Below are positions 6,517-14,352 of a stretch of DNA of 29,065 nt, piece by piece; the first letter of the stretch is position 1, and every line of letters starts with the position of its first letter. The notes beneath the pieces are model-generated. The model did not search any database. It was not told where the DNA came from and was given only the letters and a program-made list of their open reading frames with translations. This DNA comes from Odoribacteraceae bacterium (GTDB lineage Bacteria > Bacteroidota > Bacteroidia > Bacteroidales > Marinifilaceae). A program made the translations under genes and the position numbers. The DNA lies in assembly GCA_031279175.1 (NCBI GenBank), contig JAITJA010000115.1, positions 1 through 29,065 on the forward strand, in the 5' to 3' direction.

Positions 6517-7353
6517 ATGAGTATTGATGAAAAAATGGTCACTGACATCCAGTGTATTATCGCGAAGGCGGGGGAGATAATAGGTAAATACTTTCGTTCA
6601 CAAGAATTTGTTACCAAGTTAAAGGAGGATTTTTCGCCATTGACGGATGCCGATAAAGACTCGAATCGCTACATCGTGTCGGAACTGAAGAGGCTTTTCC
6701 CCCGGATACCGGTGATTAGCGAAGAATCCGACGTGCCCGATTATCGTTCTCGCTCCGGTTGGAAGAGCCTGTGGATCGTGGACCCGCTGGACGGGACGCA
6801 GGAGTTTATTCACCGGAACGGACGTTTCTGCGTGAATATTGCCTTGGTTGAAGAAAGAAAACCCGTGTTCGGGATGATTAACGTGGTCACGGACGGGGAA
6901 ATATTGTGGGGAATACCCGGGAAAGGATGTTTCACCGGCAGGGAAGGCCGGATGGAGATGCTGCAACCGCAAACGCGGACGGGGAAATTGAAGGTGGCCG
7001 TGAGCCGCTTTCACGTCATGGAAGAGGAGTTGCAGTATATCGACCACCTGCAAGAGAGAGGTTACGAGGTGGAGATCGTGCCGCTGGGGGCCTCCTCCAA
7101 GTACTGCATGGTGGCCAAAGGCGAGATAGACCTCCTCCCCAAGTTCGGACGCTGCTCGGAATGGGACGTGGCTGCCGGTCAGGTCATCGTGGAGGCCTCC
7201 GGTGGGGCGGTAGTGAGCGTTGAATCGGGCAAGGCGATGGGATACAACAAACCCTCGATGCTCGTCTCCCCGTTCATGGTGTTCGGGAAGAGGGTTCACG
7301 AGATGATTCTTAACGGGAACACCGATTTTCGGTGGGCGCCGCGCGTCAGGTAA
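6517..7353 (+). CDS. cysQ: 3'(2'),5'-bisphosphate nucleotidase
   Basis: A 278-residue member of the inositol monophosphatase superfamily, CysQ type. It removes the 3' phosphate of 3'-phosphoadenosine 5'-phosphate, the by-product of sulfate assimilation and of phosphopantetheine transfer. Metal-binding motifs are present: PLTDADKDSN (41-50), ISEES with E69/E70, WIVDPLDGTQEF with D89 and D92, and EWDVAAG with D217. Length is normal for CysQ. It opens a plus-strand run, with the M18 aminopeptidase 16 bases downstream. An AT-rich leader precedes the ATG, but I find no clean promoter there. Confidence 0.93.
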   Translation: MSIDEKMVTDIQCIIAKAGEIIGKYFRSQEFVTKLKEDFSPLTDADKDSNRYIVSELKRLFPRIPVISEESDVPDYRSRSGWKSLWIVDPLDGTQEFIHRNGRFCVNIALVEERKPVFGMINVVTDGEILWGIPGKGCFTGREGRMEMLQPQTRTGKLKVAVSRFHVMEEELQYIDHLQERGYEVEIVPLGASSKYCMVAKGEIDLLPKFGRCSEWDVAAGQVIVEASGGAVVSVESGKAMGYNKPSMLVSPFMVFGKRVHEMILNGNTDFRWAPRVR

Positions 7354-7369
7354 ATAACAACAAAAAAAT

Positions 7370-8671
7370 ATGGAACAAGAACTTGCTAACGACTTAATTG
7401 ACTTTATACACCAGAGTCCGACGAATTATCACGCGGTGACGAATGTCAAGCGGGAATTAATGACGCGCGGTTTTACCCTCCTCTCGCAGGGGGAAGCGTG
7501 GCGGCTTGAAAAAGGCGGGAAATACATGGTGACGCAAAACGATTCGGCGATATTTGCCTTCGAGATCGGTCGCGGGGATTGCGCGAGGGACGGCTTTAGC
7601 CTGATTTGCGCGCACTCCGACTCTCCCACCTTCCGGGTAAAGCCTGCCCCGGAGTACCCGGTGGCGGGGAAATACCTGAAGTTAAACACGGAGGTGTACG
7701 GTGGGCCAATCCTCTACACGTGGTTCGACCGCCCGCTCTCCCTGGCCGGACGCGTGCTCTTGAAGGGAGACGAGCCGTTGCGACCGGAGACGCGTCTCGT
7801 GCGTTTCGATCGCCCGTTGCTGCTGATCCCGCATATCGCGATCCACTTTAACCGGGCGGTCAACGAGCAGGGAAACCCGCTGAGCAAGCAGAAGGATATG
7901 CTGCCCGTGCTGGGGATGATCAACGAGCAATTCGAGAAAGATCGTTTCTTGTCGCGGCTGGTAGCAAGAGAGCTTGGCGTCCCGGAGGAGGAGGTACTCG
8001 ATTTTGACCTGACTCTCCACGAGTACGCGAGGGGTTGTCTTTGCGGCCTCAACAAGGAGTTTATCTCCAGCGGGAAGCTGGACGACCTGGCAATGGTTCA
8101 TGCCGGGGTGAAAGCCCTCGCGGGAACGAACAGGCGGTCGACCCGCACTCGCGTGCTGGCTATCTTCGATAACGAGGAGGTGGGAAGCGGGACGAAGCAA
8201 GGTGCTGCCTCGCCGGTGTTGCGCACGATCATCGAACGAATCGTCTTCGGAATGGGCGGGTCGCCGGAGGATCTCTACAGGGCTATCCATAACTCCTTCA
8301 TGATCTCGGCCGACATGGCGCACGCGCTCCACCCGAATTACGTGGAGAAGCACGACCCGACGAATCACCCGGTCATCAACGGCGGGCCTGTCATCAAGTT
8401 CAACGCCAACCAGAAATACGTGACGGATGGCGAGTCGGCCGCGGTATTCGAGACCATCTGCCGGGAGGCCGGCGTGCCGTGCCAGCATTTCGTGAATCAC
8501 TCGGACATGGCGGGAGGATCAACGCTGGGTAACCTCCTCTTGTCGCAGATGGAGATGCGCGGCGTGGATGTCGGCAACCCGATGTGGGGCATGCACTCCG
8601 CGCGGGAGACCGCGGGCGTGAAGGATCATGCCTACATGATCAAGGCCTTTAGCACTTTCTACAATCTTTAA
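7370..8671 (+). CDS. M18 family aminopeptidase (aspartyl aminopeptidase-like)
   Basis: A 433-residue cocatalytic zinc aminopeptidase of family M18. Expected ligands and catalytic residues are in place: H82 and D84 in ICAHSDSPTFRVKP, the conserved DDLAMVHAG block, E269/E270 in FDNEEVGSGTKQGA, D315 in SADMAHALHPNY, and H409 in GMHSARETAG. It acts in the cytoplasm, removing N-terminal residues (often acidic) from peptides. Sequence cannot tell aspartyl specificity from broader activity. It follows cysQ by 16 bases and precedes manA by 88; the functional link among the three is not obvious. Confidence 0.93.
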   Translation: MEQELANDLIDFIHQSPTNYHAVTNVKRELMTRGFTLLSQGEAWRLEKGGKYMVTQNDSAIFAFEIGRGDCARDGFSLICAHSDSPTFRVKPAPEYPVAGKYLKLNTEVYGGPILYTWFDRPLSLAGRVLLKGDEPLRPETRLVRFDRPLLLIPHIAIHFNRAVNEQGNPLSKQKDMLPVLGMINEQFEKDRFLSRLVARELGVPEEEVLDFDLTLHEYARGCLCGLNKEFISSGKLDDLAMVHAGVKALAGTNRRSTRTRVLAIFDNEEVGSGTKQGAASPVLRTIIERIVFGMGGSPEDLYRAIHNSFMISADMAHALHPNYVEKHDPTNHPVINGGPVIKFNANQKYVTDGESAAVFETICREAGVPCQHFVNHSDMAGGSTLGNLLLSQMEMRGVDVGNPMWGMHSARETAGVKDHAYMIKAFSTFYNL

Positions 8672-8691
8672 AACATGATCCCCGGGGGCGG

Positions 8692-8758
8692 TGTACAACG
8701 CGTCTGTACAAGAACAGGCGGGGAACGTCGTCGCTTGTCGCCCGGAAATCCCTGTACA
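8692..8758. promoter_or_regulatory. Three TGTACA palindromes upstream of manA
   Basis: TGTACA occurs at 8692-8697, 8705-8710 and 8753-8758 in the 88-base gap before manA, the last copy one base before its ATG. A given hexamer is expected about once in 4 kb, so three in 67 bases stands out. The first two are 13 bases apart, start to start. Possible operator, unproven. Confidence 0.35.
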
Positions 8759-8759
8759 T

Positions 8760-9737
8760 ATGTTATATCCCTTGAAGTTTCATCCTATCCTGAAGGCAAC
8801 CCCGTGGGGGGGATCGCGGTTGCTGGTCAAAAGCGAGCATCCCGGCAAGCAAGCTCTCGTGGGGGAGAGCTGGGAGATCTCGGCCGTGGAAAATCACGTG
8901 TCGGTAGTCGCGAACGGCCCGTTGGCCGGCACTGACCTGCGAGAACTAATTAAGGTATACGCGGGCGATCTCGTCGGGGAGGCCATCCACGAGCAGTTCG
9001 GCGATGAGTTCCCGTTACTCTTTAAATACATCGACGCGCGAGCCGACCTCTCCGTGCAGGTGCATCCCGACGACGAGACCGCGCGCCGCCGACATCACTC
9101 GCGCGGGAAGACAGAGATGTGGTTTGTCGTGGAGGCCGACCCGGGAGCCTCGCTGCTGCTGGGCTTCAACAGGCCCACCGACAAGAAGGAATTTCTCGAG
9201 TATCTCGGCGAGGGGCGACTGATGGAACTCACGCGGGTCGAGGAGACGAGGGCCGGCGACTGTTTCTTTATCCCTGCCGGACTGCTACACGCCATCCGCG
9301 GGGGATGTTTCATTGCCGAGATACAGCAGAGTTCCGACATCACCTACCGCGTGTACGACTACGACCGGCTGGATGCTGACGGGCACGCGCGCGAGTTACA
9401 CGTGGAGCTGGCCGCGGATGTAATCGATTACGGGTATCATTCTTCGCGTCGCGTGGAATACGCGCCGGTCGAGAATCATTCGGTACGGCTGGTCGCGTCT
9501 CCTTATTTCACCACCTGCTTGCTTTCCCTGGACGCGCCGGTCTCTCGCGATCGCACCACGGACTCCTTCGTTGTTTACATGTGTATGGAGGGGACGTTTA
9601 TCATCGACGCGGGGAGTGGCGAACCGGTAAGCGTCGCGCGAGGAGAGACAGTGCTCGTGCCTGCCGTCCTGAAGCGCTTTGCGCTTCGTCCCCTGCAACC
9701 CGCTCGCGTCCTGGAAATCTTCATCGAGACCCACTAA
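8760..9737 (+). CDS. manA: Mannose-6-phosphate isomerase (class I)
   Basis: A 325-residue cupin-type zinc enzyme interconverting mannose 6-phosphate and fructose 6-phosphate, feeding GDP-mannose for surface glycans or mannose catabolism. Zinc ligands by family comparison: Q100 and H102 in SVQVHPDD, E119 in GKTEMW, and H177 in GLLHAIRGG. The block AEIQQSSDITYRVYDYDR is characteristic of this class. I start it at ATG 8760 (MLYPLKFHPILK), which matches the usual Bacteroidota N-terminus. The frame is open 23 codons further upstream, but those residues are unrelated to the family and contain the TGTACA repeats. Its 3' end faces kdsA, 19 bases away. Confidence 0.95.
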   Translation: MLYPLKFHPILKATPWGGSRLLVKSEHPGKQALVGESWEISAVENHVSVVANGPLAGTDLRELIKVYAGDLVGEAIHEQFGDEFPLLFKYIDARADLSVQVHPDDETARRRHHSRGKTEMWFVVEADPGASLLLGFNRPTDKKEFLEYLGEGRLMELTRVEETRAGDCFFIPAGLLHAIRGGCFIAEIQQSSDITYRVYDYDRLDADGHARELHVELAADVIDYGYHSSRRVEYAPVENHSVRLVASPYFTTCLLSLDAPVSRDRTTDSFVVYMCMEGTFIIDAGSGEPVSVARGETVLVPAVLKRFALRPLQPARVLEIFIETH

Positions 9738-9756
9738 GCGCGGGTCAATACCAACT

Positions 9757-10563
9757 TCAATGAATCGCCTGGTAGAGGCGGGCCAATCGTTCGAGCAGCC
9801 CCTCGAGGAGATCGAGTGGGAGCATGTTTGCCCCGTCCGACTTGGCGCGGGAGGGATTCTCGTGAGTCTCGATAAAGATCCCGTCGGCCCCCACGGCGAT
9901 GGCGGCGCGTGCGATCGTCTCGATCATGGCCGGTTGCCCCCCGGTAACGCCCGACTCCTGGTTGGGCCGTTGTAGCGAGTGCGTGACGTCGACCACCACC
10001 GGGCACGCGCACTCCTCCTGCATGACGGGGATCCCCCTGAAATCGACAACCAGATCCTGGTACCCGAACGTCGTCCCCCGCTCGGTAACCATCACCTCCC
10101 GGTTTCCCGACTCGCGCACCTTGTCGACGGCAAACCGCATGGCGGCGGGGGAGAGAAATTGTCCCTTCTTGATATTAATCACCTTCCCCGTGCGCGCGGC
10201 GGCCACCAGCAGGTCGGTCTGCCGACAGAGAAAGGCCGGTATCTGCAAGACGTCCGCGTATTCTGCCGCCATCTCCGCGTCGCGTTCGTCGTGTATATCC
10301 GTCACCACCGGTATGTTGAACTCCTCCCGCACCCTCGAGAGCACGCGTAGCGCCTTCTCGTCGCCGATGCCGGTAAATGAATCCAGCCGCGATCGGTTGG
10401 CCTTCCTGAACGACCCCTTGAAGATGTACGGTATCCCGAGGCGATCCGTCACTTGCTTCACCCGCGCGGCGACCCGCGATGGCATCTCCTCGTCCTCGAT
10501 CACGCAAGGGCCTGCCAGCAAGAAAAACATCTTCTTGCCCGTTAACTTATGGTATGTATTCAT
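9757..10563 (-). CDS. kdsA: 3-deoxy-8-phosphooctulonate synthase
   Basis: A 268-residue enzyme condensing phosphoenolpyruvate with arabinose 5-phosphate to give Kdo 8-phosphate, the precursor of the inner-core sugar of lipopolysaccharide. Recognisable blocks are IFKGSFRKANRS, PVVTDIHD, INIKKGQFLSP, MVTERGTTFGY and VVVDVTHSLQRPN. The N-terminal LAGPCVIED holds Cys20 at the position that defines the metal-dependent class; the metal-free class has Asn there. It lies 24 bases downstream of rarA on the same strand and is probably co-transcribed with it. The protein is cytoplasmic and should be essential if lipid A-Kdo is essential here. Confidence 0.96.
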   Translation of the reverse strand: MNTYHKLTGKKMFFLLAGPCVIEDEEMPSRVAARVKQVTDRLGIPYIFKGSFRKANRSRLDSFTGIGDEKALRVLSRVREEFNIPVVTDIHDERDAEMAAEYADVLQIPAFLCRQTDLLVAAARTGKVINIKKGQFLSPAAMRFAVDKVRESGNREVMVTERGTTFGYQDLVVDFRGIPVMQEECACPVVVDVTHSLQRPNQESGVTGGQPAMIETIARAAIAVGADGIFIETHENPSRAKSDGANMLPLDLLEGLLERLARLYQAIH

Positions 10564-10587
10564 CGTGTTGATATTTATTCGCGTCAG

Positions 10588-11862
10588 TCATTCGTCGTAT
10601 CTTCCCTTCCACCATGCCCGCAGGCGTTCCAGCATCTTATCTTCCTGCGCGTTCTGTCGCGGGCGATAGAACGTCACCCCCTTCAGCTCTGGCGGGCGAT
10701 ACTCTTGTCCCGTGAAACTCCCCGGGAAGTCATGCGGGTACTTGTACCCGATCCCGTAATCCAGTTTCTTCATCAGCGCCGTTGGCGCGTTGCGCAGGTG
10801 CAGCGGGACGGGCAGGTTGCCGGTCTCCTTGACGTGTCTCATCGCCTCGTCGATCGCGAGGTACGCCGCGTTGCTCTTCGGCGACGCCGCGAGATAGATC
10901 ACGCACTCCGCGAGCGGTATGCGCGCCTCCGGCATCCCGAGCTTGTGTACCATGTCGAAGCAAGCGTTCGCGATCAGCAGCGCGTTAGGGTTCGCCAGCC
11001 CGATATCCTCGGCGGCGAGGATGAGCAGGCGACGGGCGATAAACTTCGGGTCCTCGCCACCCGACAACATGCGCGCCATCCAGTAGAGTGCGGCGTCCGG
11101 GTCGCCTCCCCGCGTCGATTTGATCATTGCCGAGATGATGTCGTAATGCTGTTCCCCGTCCTTGTCGTAGAGCAGGGGATTCTCGTGCACCTCGCGCTTG
11201 ACCGTCTCGTTATCGATGACCTCTCCCTCCTTCAGCCCGTTTACCACCAGCTCGAGGATATTCAGCAGTTTGCGTGCGTCGCCGCCGCTGTAAGAGACCA
11301 GCGCATCCCGCTCCTTGACGACAATCCCGCGTCGCGATAGCACGTAATCCCGCTCCACCGCCATGTCGACGAGCCGCTCCAGGTCTGCTTTCTCCAGCGA
11401 CTTCAGGACATAGACCTGCGCGCGGGAGAGTAGCGGGGAGATGACTTCAAATGAGGGGTTTTCGGTAGTTGCGCCGATGAGGGTGACGATGCCTTTCTCG
11501 ACGGCAGCGAGCAGGGAATCTTGTTGTGACTTGGAAAAACGATGGATCTCGTCGATAAAGAGTACCGGGTTAGGCGTGTTGAAGAATCGCCCGGACTCCG
11601 CCTTCTGTATCACCTCGCGCACCTCCTTCACCCCGGCATTGACAGCGCTCAACACGTGGAACGGGCGCTTTAGCTGTTCGGCGATGATCATGGCTAACGT
11701 CGTCTTCCCGACTCCCGGCGGCCCCCACAAGATGAAGGAGGAGAGAACGCCGGAGTCAATCATCTTCCGGAGCACTTTTCCTGGCCCCACGAGGTGTTGT
11801 TGCCCGATGTAATCATCCAGCGACCTGGGGCGCATACGTTCTGCTAACGGTTTGTTTTCCAT
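10588..11862 (-). CDS. rarA: Replication-associated recombination ATPase RarA
   Basis: A 424-residue AAA+ ATPase of the RarA/MgsA (WRNIP1) family, which acts at stalled replication forks and interacts with single-strand binding protein. Visible are RPRSLDDYIGQQHLVG near the start, Walker A GPPGVGKT (47-54), Walker B FIDEIHRF with D104/E105, the sensor segment IGATTENPSFEV, and the C-terminal tetramerisation region (DPDAALYWMARML, AEDIGLANPNAL). Length is typical. The ATG lies only a few bases after a -7 box, so the mRNA may be nearly leaderless. kdsA follows 24 bases downstream. Confidence 0.96.
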   Translation of the reverse strand: MENKPLAERMRPRSLDDYIGQQHLVGPGKVLRKMIDSGVLSSFILWGPPGVGKTTLAMIIAEQLKRPFHVLSAVNAGVKEVREVIQKAESGRFFNTPNPVLFIDEIHRFSKSQQDSLLAAVEKGIVTLIGATTENPSFEVISPLLSRAQVYVLKSLEKADLERLVDMAVERDYVLSRRGIVVKERDALVSYSGGDARKLLNILELVVNGLKEGEVIDNETVKREVHENPLLYDKDGEQHYDIISAMIKSTRGGDPDAALYWMARMLSGGEDPKFIARRLLILAAEDIGLANPNALLIANACFDMVHKLGMPEARIPLAECVIYLAASPKSNAAYLAIDEAMRHVKETGNLPVPLHLRNAPTALMKKLDYGIGYKYPHDFPGSFTGQEYRPPELKGVTFYRPRQNAQEDKMLERLRAWWKGRYDE

Positions 11863-12165
11863 GTCCGCGAATATACAAATTTAAAAGAAGCGCCAGTGCC
11901 GGGGCAAACGCCGTACTCTTTATAATAAGGAGAGAAAAGGGGTTCGAGGTTCGCGCCGGCAGGGGGCGGCTTTACGGGTGAAAAGGTCGACGTTTTCATC
12001 GAAAGAGTCGACCCTTTTGTAAAAAAGCCTACCATCAAACGCGAAAGCCCCGGTGTGCGTCCGGGGCCTTCTCTTGGCAAGGCGATTAGTTTTCACCATT
12101 CGTTTTCGCTTCCGCGGGCCAAAACGGGCGGAGAGAGCCACCCGTTCACGCGTCAGCGTGCAGGA
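11863..12165. other. Gene-free interval with three hairpins
   Basis: 303 bases between the starts of rarA and the 3' end of the DUF3276 gene, with no credible ORF. Hairpins: AAAAGGTCGAC (11981-11991) with GTCGACCCTTTT (12007-12018, one bulge); GCCCCGG (12047-12053) with CCGGGGC (12061-12067); and AACGGG (12123-12128) with CCCGTT (12141-12146). The second and third lie just downstream of the DUF3276 gene and could end its transcript, although T-runs on the minus strand are short. Confidence 0.5.
11868..11875 (-). promoter_or_regulatory. -7 box TATATTCG immediately upstream of rarA
   Basis: On the minus strand TATATTCG ends 6 bases before the rarA ATG. If used, transcription would begin at or next to the start codon, giving a leaderless or near-leaderless message. 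No clear -33 TTG is seen at the normal spacing. Confidence 0.4.
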
Positions 12166-12477
12166 TCATATATCCGTGGATTCCCGCGTGGGGAGCACCC
12201 CGCCGAGCGCGGCTTTCACGACCCCGATCGCGTCGTTTAGCCCGTCGACAAACTTCTCGAAGTCCTCCTTGTACAAAAACACCTTGTGTTTCTCGTAATT
12301 TGGCGCCCCGTCCTTGTCGAATTTCTTCTTGCTCTCCGTTATCGTGAGGTAATAATCCCCGTTACGAGTCGCTTTCACGTCAAAAAAATAGGTTCTTTTC
12401 CCTGCTTTTACTGCATTGGTGTAGACCTCTTCTCTATCATTAAGGTCCACCCCGCCGTTTTGTTCGAATACATCCAT
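12166..12477 (-). CDS. DUF3276 family PUR-alpha-like nucleic-acid-binding protein
   Basis: A 103-residue protein of the DUF3276 family (PF11680), related to the PUR domain of eukaryotic Pur-alpha and spirochaete BpuR, which bind single-stranded DNA or RNA. The core reads AVKAGKRTYFFDVKATRNGDYYLTITESKKK, then YEKHKVFLYKEDFEKFVDGLNDAI; this beta-sheet plus helix is the usual whole-protein PUR repeat. I start it at ATG 12475-12477 (MDVFEQNGG). A TTG 11 codons upstream lies inside the -7 promoter box and cannot be on the mRNA. Its role in Bacteroidota is not established; nucleic-acid binding and regulation is an inference from the fold. Confidence 0.85.
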   Translation of the reverse strand: MDVFEQNGGVDLNDREEVYTNAVKAGKRTYFFDVKATRNGDYYLTITESKKKFDKDGAPNYEKHKVFLYKEDFEKFVDGLNDAIGVVKAALGGVLPTRESTDI

Positions 12478-12507
12478 CGTTTCCAAGTTTAATTTAACTT
12501 TATCGCC

Positions 12508-12537
12508 CAAATGTAGGGAAAAGTTTTATCAACCAAA
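12508..12537 (-). promoter_or_regulatory. Promoter of the DUF3276 gene (TTTG-N18-TACATTTG)
   Basis: On the minus strand TTTG (12537-12534) and TACATTTG (12515-12508) are separated by 18 bases, an almost ideal Bacteroidota promoter. The start of transcription would fall near 12502, leaving a leader of about 25 bases to ATG 12477. Confidence 0.72.
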
Positions 12538-12604
12538 AGGTGAGGGCCATTTTTTGAAGGTTGATCCGGGAAAAACAGGTAACTTCGCCGGAAATTCATA
12601 GTGT

Positions 12605-12874
12605 ATGATGATATTCTTTATTACTCTGTTACTCGTTGGGCTGGCCGTGGTCGGGCTGGGGGTATCTATCTTTTTCACGAAAAAGGGAACGTTCCCGGAG
12701 ACGCACGTCGGGAGTAACAAGGCCATGCGGGAGCGGGGTATCCGTTGCGTCTTCGCCGCTGACCGGGAGGAGCGGGAGCGAGCGCGAGGGACGGCAAGAG
12801 TACCCAACAGCGCGCACTCCCCGAAAAAAACTCTCCTCCCCGGGGAGGGAGGAGAGGATGCCGGGGAGGAATGA
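12605..12874 (+). CDS. Small single-pass membrane protein, conserved Bacteroidota type
   Basis: An 89-residue protein (88 if the second ATG at 12608 is used). One transmembrane helix covers residues 3-23 (FFITLLLVGLAVVGLGVSIFF). A basic patch follows, then FPETHVGSNKAMRERGIRCVF, a segment I recognise from small uncharacterised Bacteroidota membrane proteins. The last ~20 residues (HSPKKTLLPGEGGEDAGEE) are low complexity and are encoded by a hairpin that works as a terminator for the opposite strand, so the original protein may have been shorter. A weak promoter-like TAACTTCG lies at 12580-12587. No function can be assigned. Confidence 0.65.
   Translation: MMIFFITLLLVGLAVVGLGVSIFFTKKGTFPETHVGSNKAMRERGIRCVFAADREERERARGTARVPNSAHSPKKTLLPGEGGEDAGEE
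12824..12856 (-). terminator. Terminator of the PorT-like/methyltransferase genes, inside the opposing ORF
   Basis: On the minus strand, CTCTCCTCC and GGAGGAGAG arms (12856 to 12831) form a GC-rich stem followed at once by seven T (12830-12824). It lies about 55 bases after the PorT-like stop and within the last codons of the plus-strand small membrane protein. Confidence 0.72.
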
Positions 12875-12909
12875 CCCTCTCCCGTTACTTTTTCCAGGAC
12901 GAAGACGGA

Positions 12910-13497
12910 TTAGAATATCCTGAATCCCAGCGTCACGTTAGCGGTCTGCGGGATACTGATCTCGGGATGGAATTTCTTCAGGCCAAACTCGTAGTTGATG
13001 TCCAGCGACAACAGCCAGATGTCAGCGCCAACACCGGCGCGCAGGTAAAACATGCTTTGGGTCGAGGAGATCTCCCTCTTGGGCGCGTCTGCCCTGGGTT
13101 GGAGATTTGCCTTTATCGGCTTGAGCAGGAAGGAGGCTACCGGCCCGGCGTACCCGCGTACCCTGGCCAGCGGGAAGTTCAGGAACTTCACGCCGAAGAG
13201 CACGGGAACGTCTATGGAGGTGTTACGTAACTTGTCATCGTTGATTGATCTCTCGAGTACCACCTCCTTGTGGACGTAGTCGATAGCCGGCTCCACGTAC
13301 AGTCCCCCGTCGAAATTGATTCGCCCGAAGAGGCCCGCGGCATATCCCCAGTGCGTCCTTGTATGGAAATTGGTGACATAGATCTTCGTGCTGCTCCACC
13401 CGCCATGCACGCCCATTTCGAAGGCCTTTTGTTTTTGTTGGGCCATCAGGCTGATCCCGGCGAGGGAGAAAAGGGTAAGAAAAATTACTTTTTTCAT
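12910..13497 (-). CDS. PorT-like outer-membrane beta-barrel protein
   Basis: A 195-residue secreted protein: a signal peptide ending LMAQ (about residue 20), then alternating amphipathic strands such as FEMGVHGGWSSTKIYV, WGYAAGLFGRINF, GLYVEPAIDYVHKEV, IDVPVLFGVKF and YLRAGVGADIWLLSLDINYEFGL. It closes with NVTLGFRIF, the aromatic C-terminus typical of barrels inserted by BamA. This fits the PorT/OMP_b-brl_2 type (PF13568), an eight-strand barrel common in Bacteroidota; most members have no known function. The gene follows the RNA methyltransferase by 35 bases on the same strand and has a terminator behind it. Confidence 0.82.
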   Translation of the reverse strand: MKKVIFLTLFSLAGISLMAQQKQKAFEMGVHGGWSSTKIYVTNFHTRTHWGYAAGLFGRINFDGGLYVEPAIDYVHKEVVLERSINDDKLRNTSIDVPVLFGVKFLNFPLARVRGYAGPVASFLLKPIKANLQPRADAPKREISSTQSMFYLRAGVGADIWLLSLDINYEFGLKKFHPEISIPQTANVTLGFRIF

Positions 13498-13532
13498 GCT
13501 ACATCATTTTTTGTGTACTACTTTGTTTATAA

Positions 13533-14294
13533 CTATATTCTATTTTGTTGTCGTTTAAACTCCGAGAGGACGATTCCCGTTGCCACCCCCACGTTCAGCG
13601 ATTCGGCGGCGACAGAATAACGCGGGATAGTCAGCCGGCGCGTCACCAGCCGTTCGATCTCCGCGGAGATACCTCCCCCCTCGTTTCCCATCACGATGAA
13701 CCCTCGTTGGCCCAGCTCGCTCTCGTGGATACTCTCGCCGTCAAGGAACGTGCCGTAGCAAGGAAACTCCTCGCTCGCGTACGCGGGGATGAACCCGGCC
13801 AGGTCCACGTACGCGACGTTGACCCGGAAGATTGCCCCCATGCTGGCCTGAACGGACTTCGGGTTGAGGTAGCCGGCACAATCCCGGTCGCAAAACACGA
13901 AACGCACGTCGAACCAGTCGCACACCCGTAGTATTGTCCCCAGGTTGCCGGGATCTTGCACGCCGTTCAAAACCACCGAGAGCGCATCTGCTGGCGCGCT
14001 CACCTCCTTATCGTCCGGTATCTCCGCGAGGGCGATGACCCCCGGCGGCGACTTGAACGAGGAGAGCCTCGCCATCTCCTGCCCGGAGACCTCCACGACG
14101 GTACATCCTTCCGGCCTCCTTTTGCTCTCTTCTTCCAGCCATTCCGGGCGCGCGATCAACGTGTCGATCCTTAACCCGGAACGCGATAGCTCCTCCACCA
14201 ACTTCTCCCCCTCGACCTTGAAAAGGCGATATTTTTCCCTGAATTTCCTTTTCTCAAGGTTTTGGACTACATTTGTTAGGTGTTTACTTAGCAT
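13533..14294 (-). CDS. TrmH/SpoU-type RNA 2'-O-methyltransferase (SPOUT)
   Basis: A 253-residue SAM-dependent RNA ribose methyltransferase. The N-terminal ~95 residues are the SpoU substrate-binding domain (FREKYRLFKVEGEKLVEE). The SPOUT domain has motif 1 NGVQDPGNLGTILR (110-123), motif 2 VMGNEGGGIS (201-210) and motif 3 IPRYSVAAESLNVGVATGI (223-241), which form the trefoil knot. The target, rRNA or tRNA, is not told by sequence. The start is ATG 14292-14294; the frame is open 79 codons upstream but that runs across the divergent tamL gene. A -7 box, TATATTTG, lies 30 bases before this ATG. Confidence 0.92.
   Translation of the reverse strand: MLSKHLTNVVQNLEKRKFREKYRLFKVEGEKLVEELSRSGLRIDTLIARPEWLEEESKRRPEGCTVVEVSGQEMARLSSFKSPPGVIALAEIPDDKEVSAPADALSVVLNGVQDPGNLGTILRVCDWFDVRFVFCDRDCAGYLNPKSVQASMGAIFRVNVAYVDLAGFIPAYASEEFPCYGTFLDGESIHESELGQRGFIVMGNEGGGISAEIERLVTRRLTIPRYSVAAESLNVGVATGIVLSEFKRQQNRI
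14268..14275 (+). promoter_or_regulatory. Possible -7 box for tamL (TACATTTG)
   Basis: An exact TAnnTTTG match on the plus strand, inside the 5' end of the divergent methyltransferase gene, giving a ~70-base leader to tamL. No TTG at the -33 spacing is seen, and such octamers occur by chance, so support is weak. Confidence 0.3.
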
Positions 14295-14323
14295 ATCGTT
14301 TATTCGGCCTGTGAAAGATGACA

Positions 14324-14331
14324 CAAATATA
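14324..14331 (-). promoter_or_regulatory. -7 box TATATTTG for the RNA methyltransferase gene
   Basis: On the minus strand TATATTTG is an exact consensus match in the divergent intergenic region, 30 bases before the methyltransferase ATG. It lies between two divergent start codons, where a promoter is needed. Confidence 0.55.
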
Positions 14332-14352
14332 GCACTTTTTTGAACCTTGAGC

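Noticed and set aside
11930..11960. tRNA T-arm-like GGTTCGAGGTTC
   Set aside because: No matching acceptor, D-arm or anticodon stem can be built around it.
11844..12141. Short minus-strand ORFs (78 and 73 residues) upstream of rarA
   Set aside because: No homology, composition of random GC-rich sequence, and they contain hairpins.
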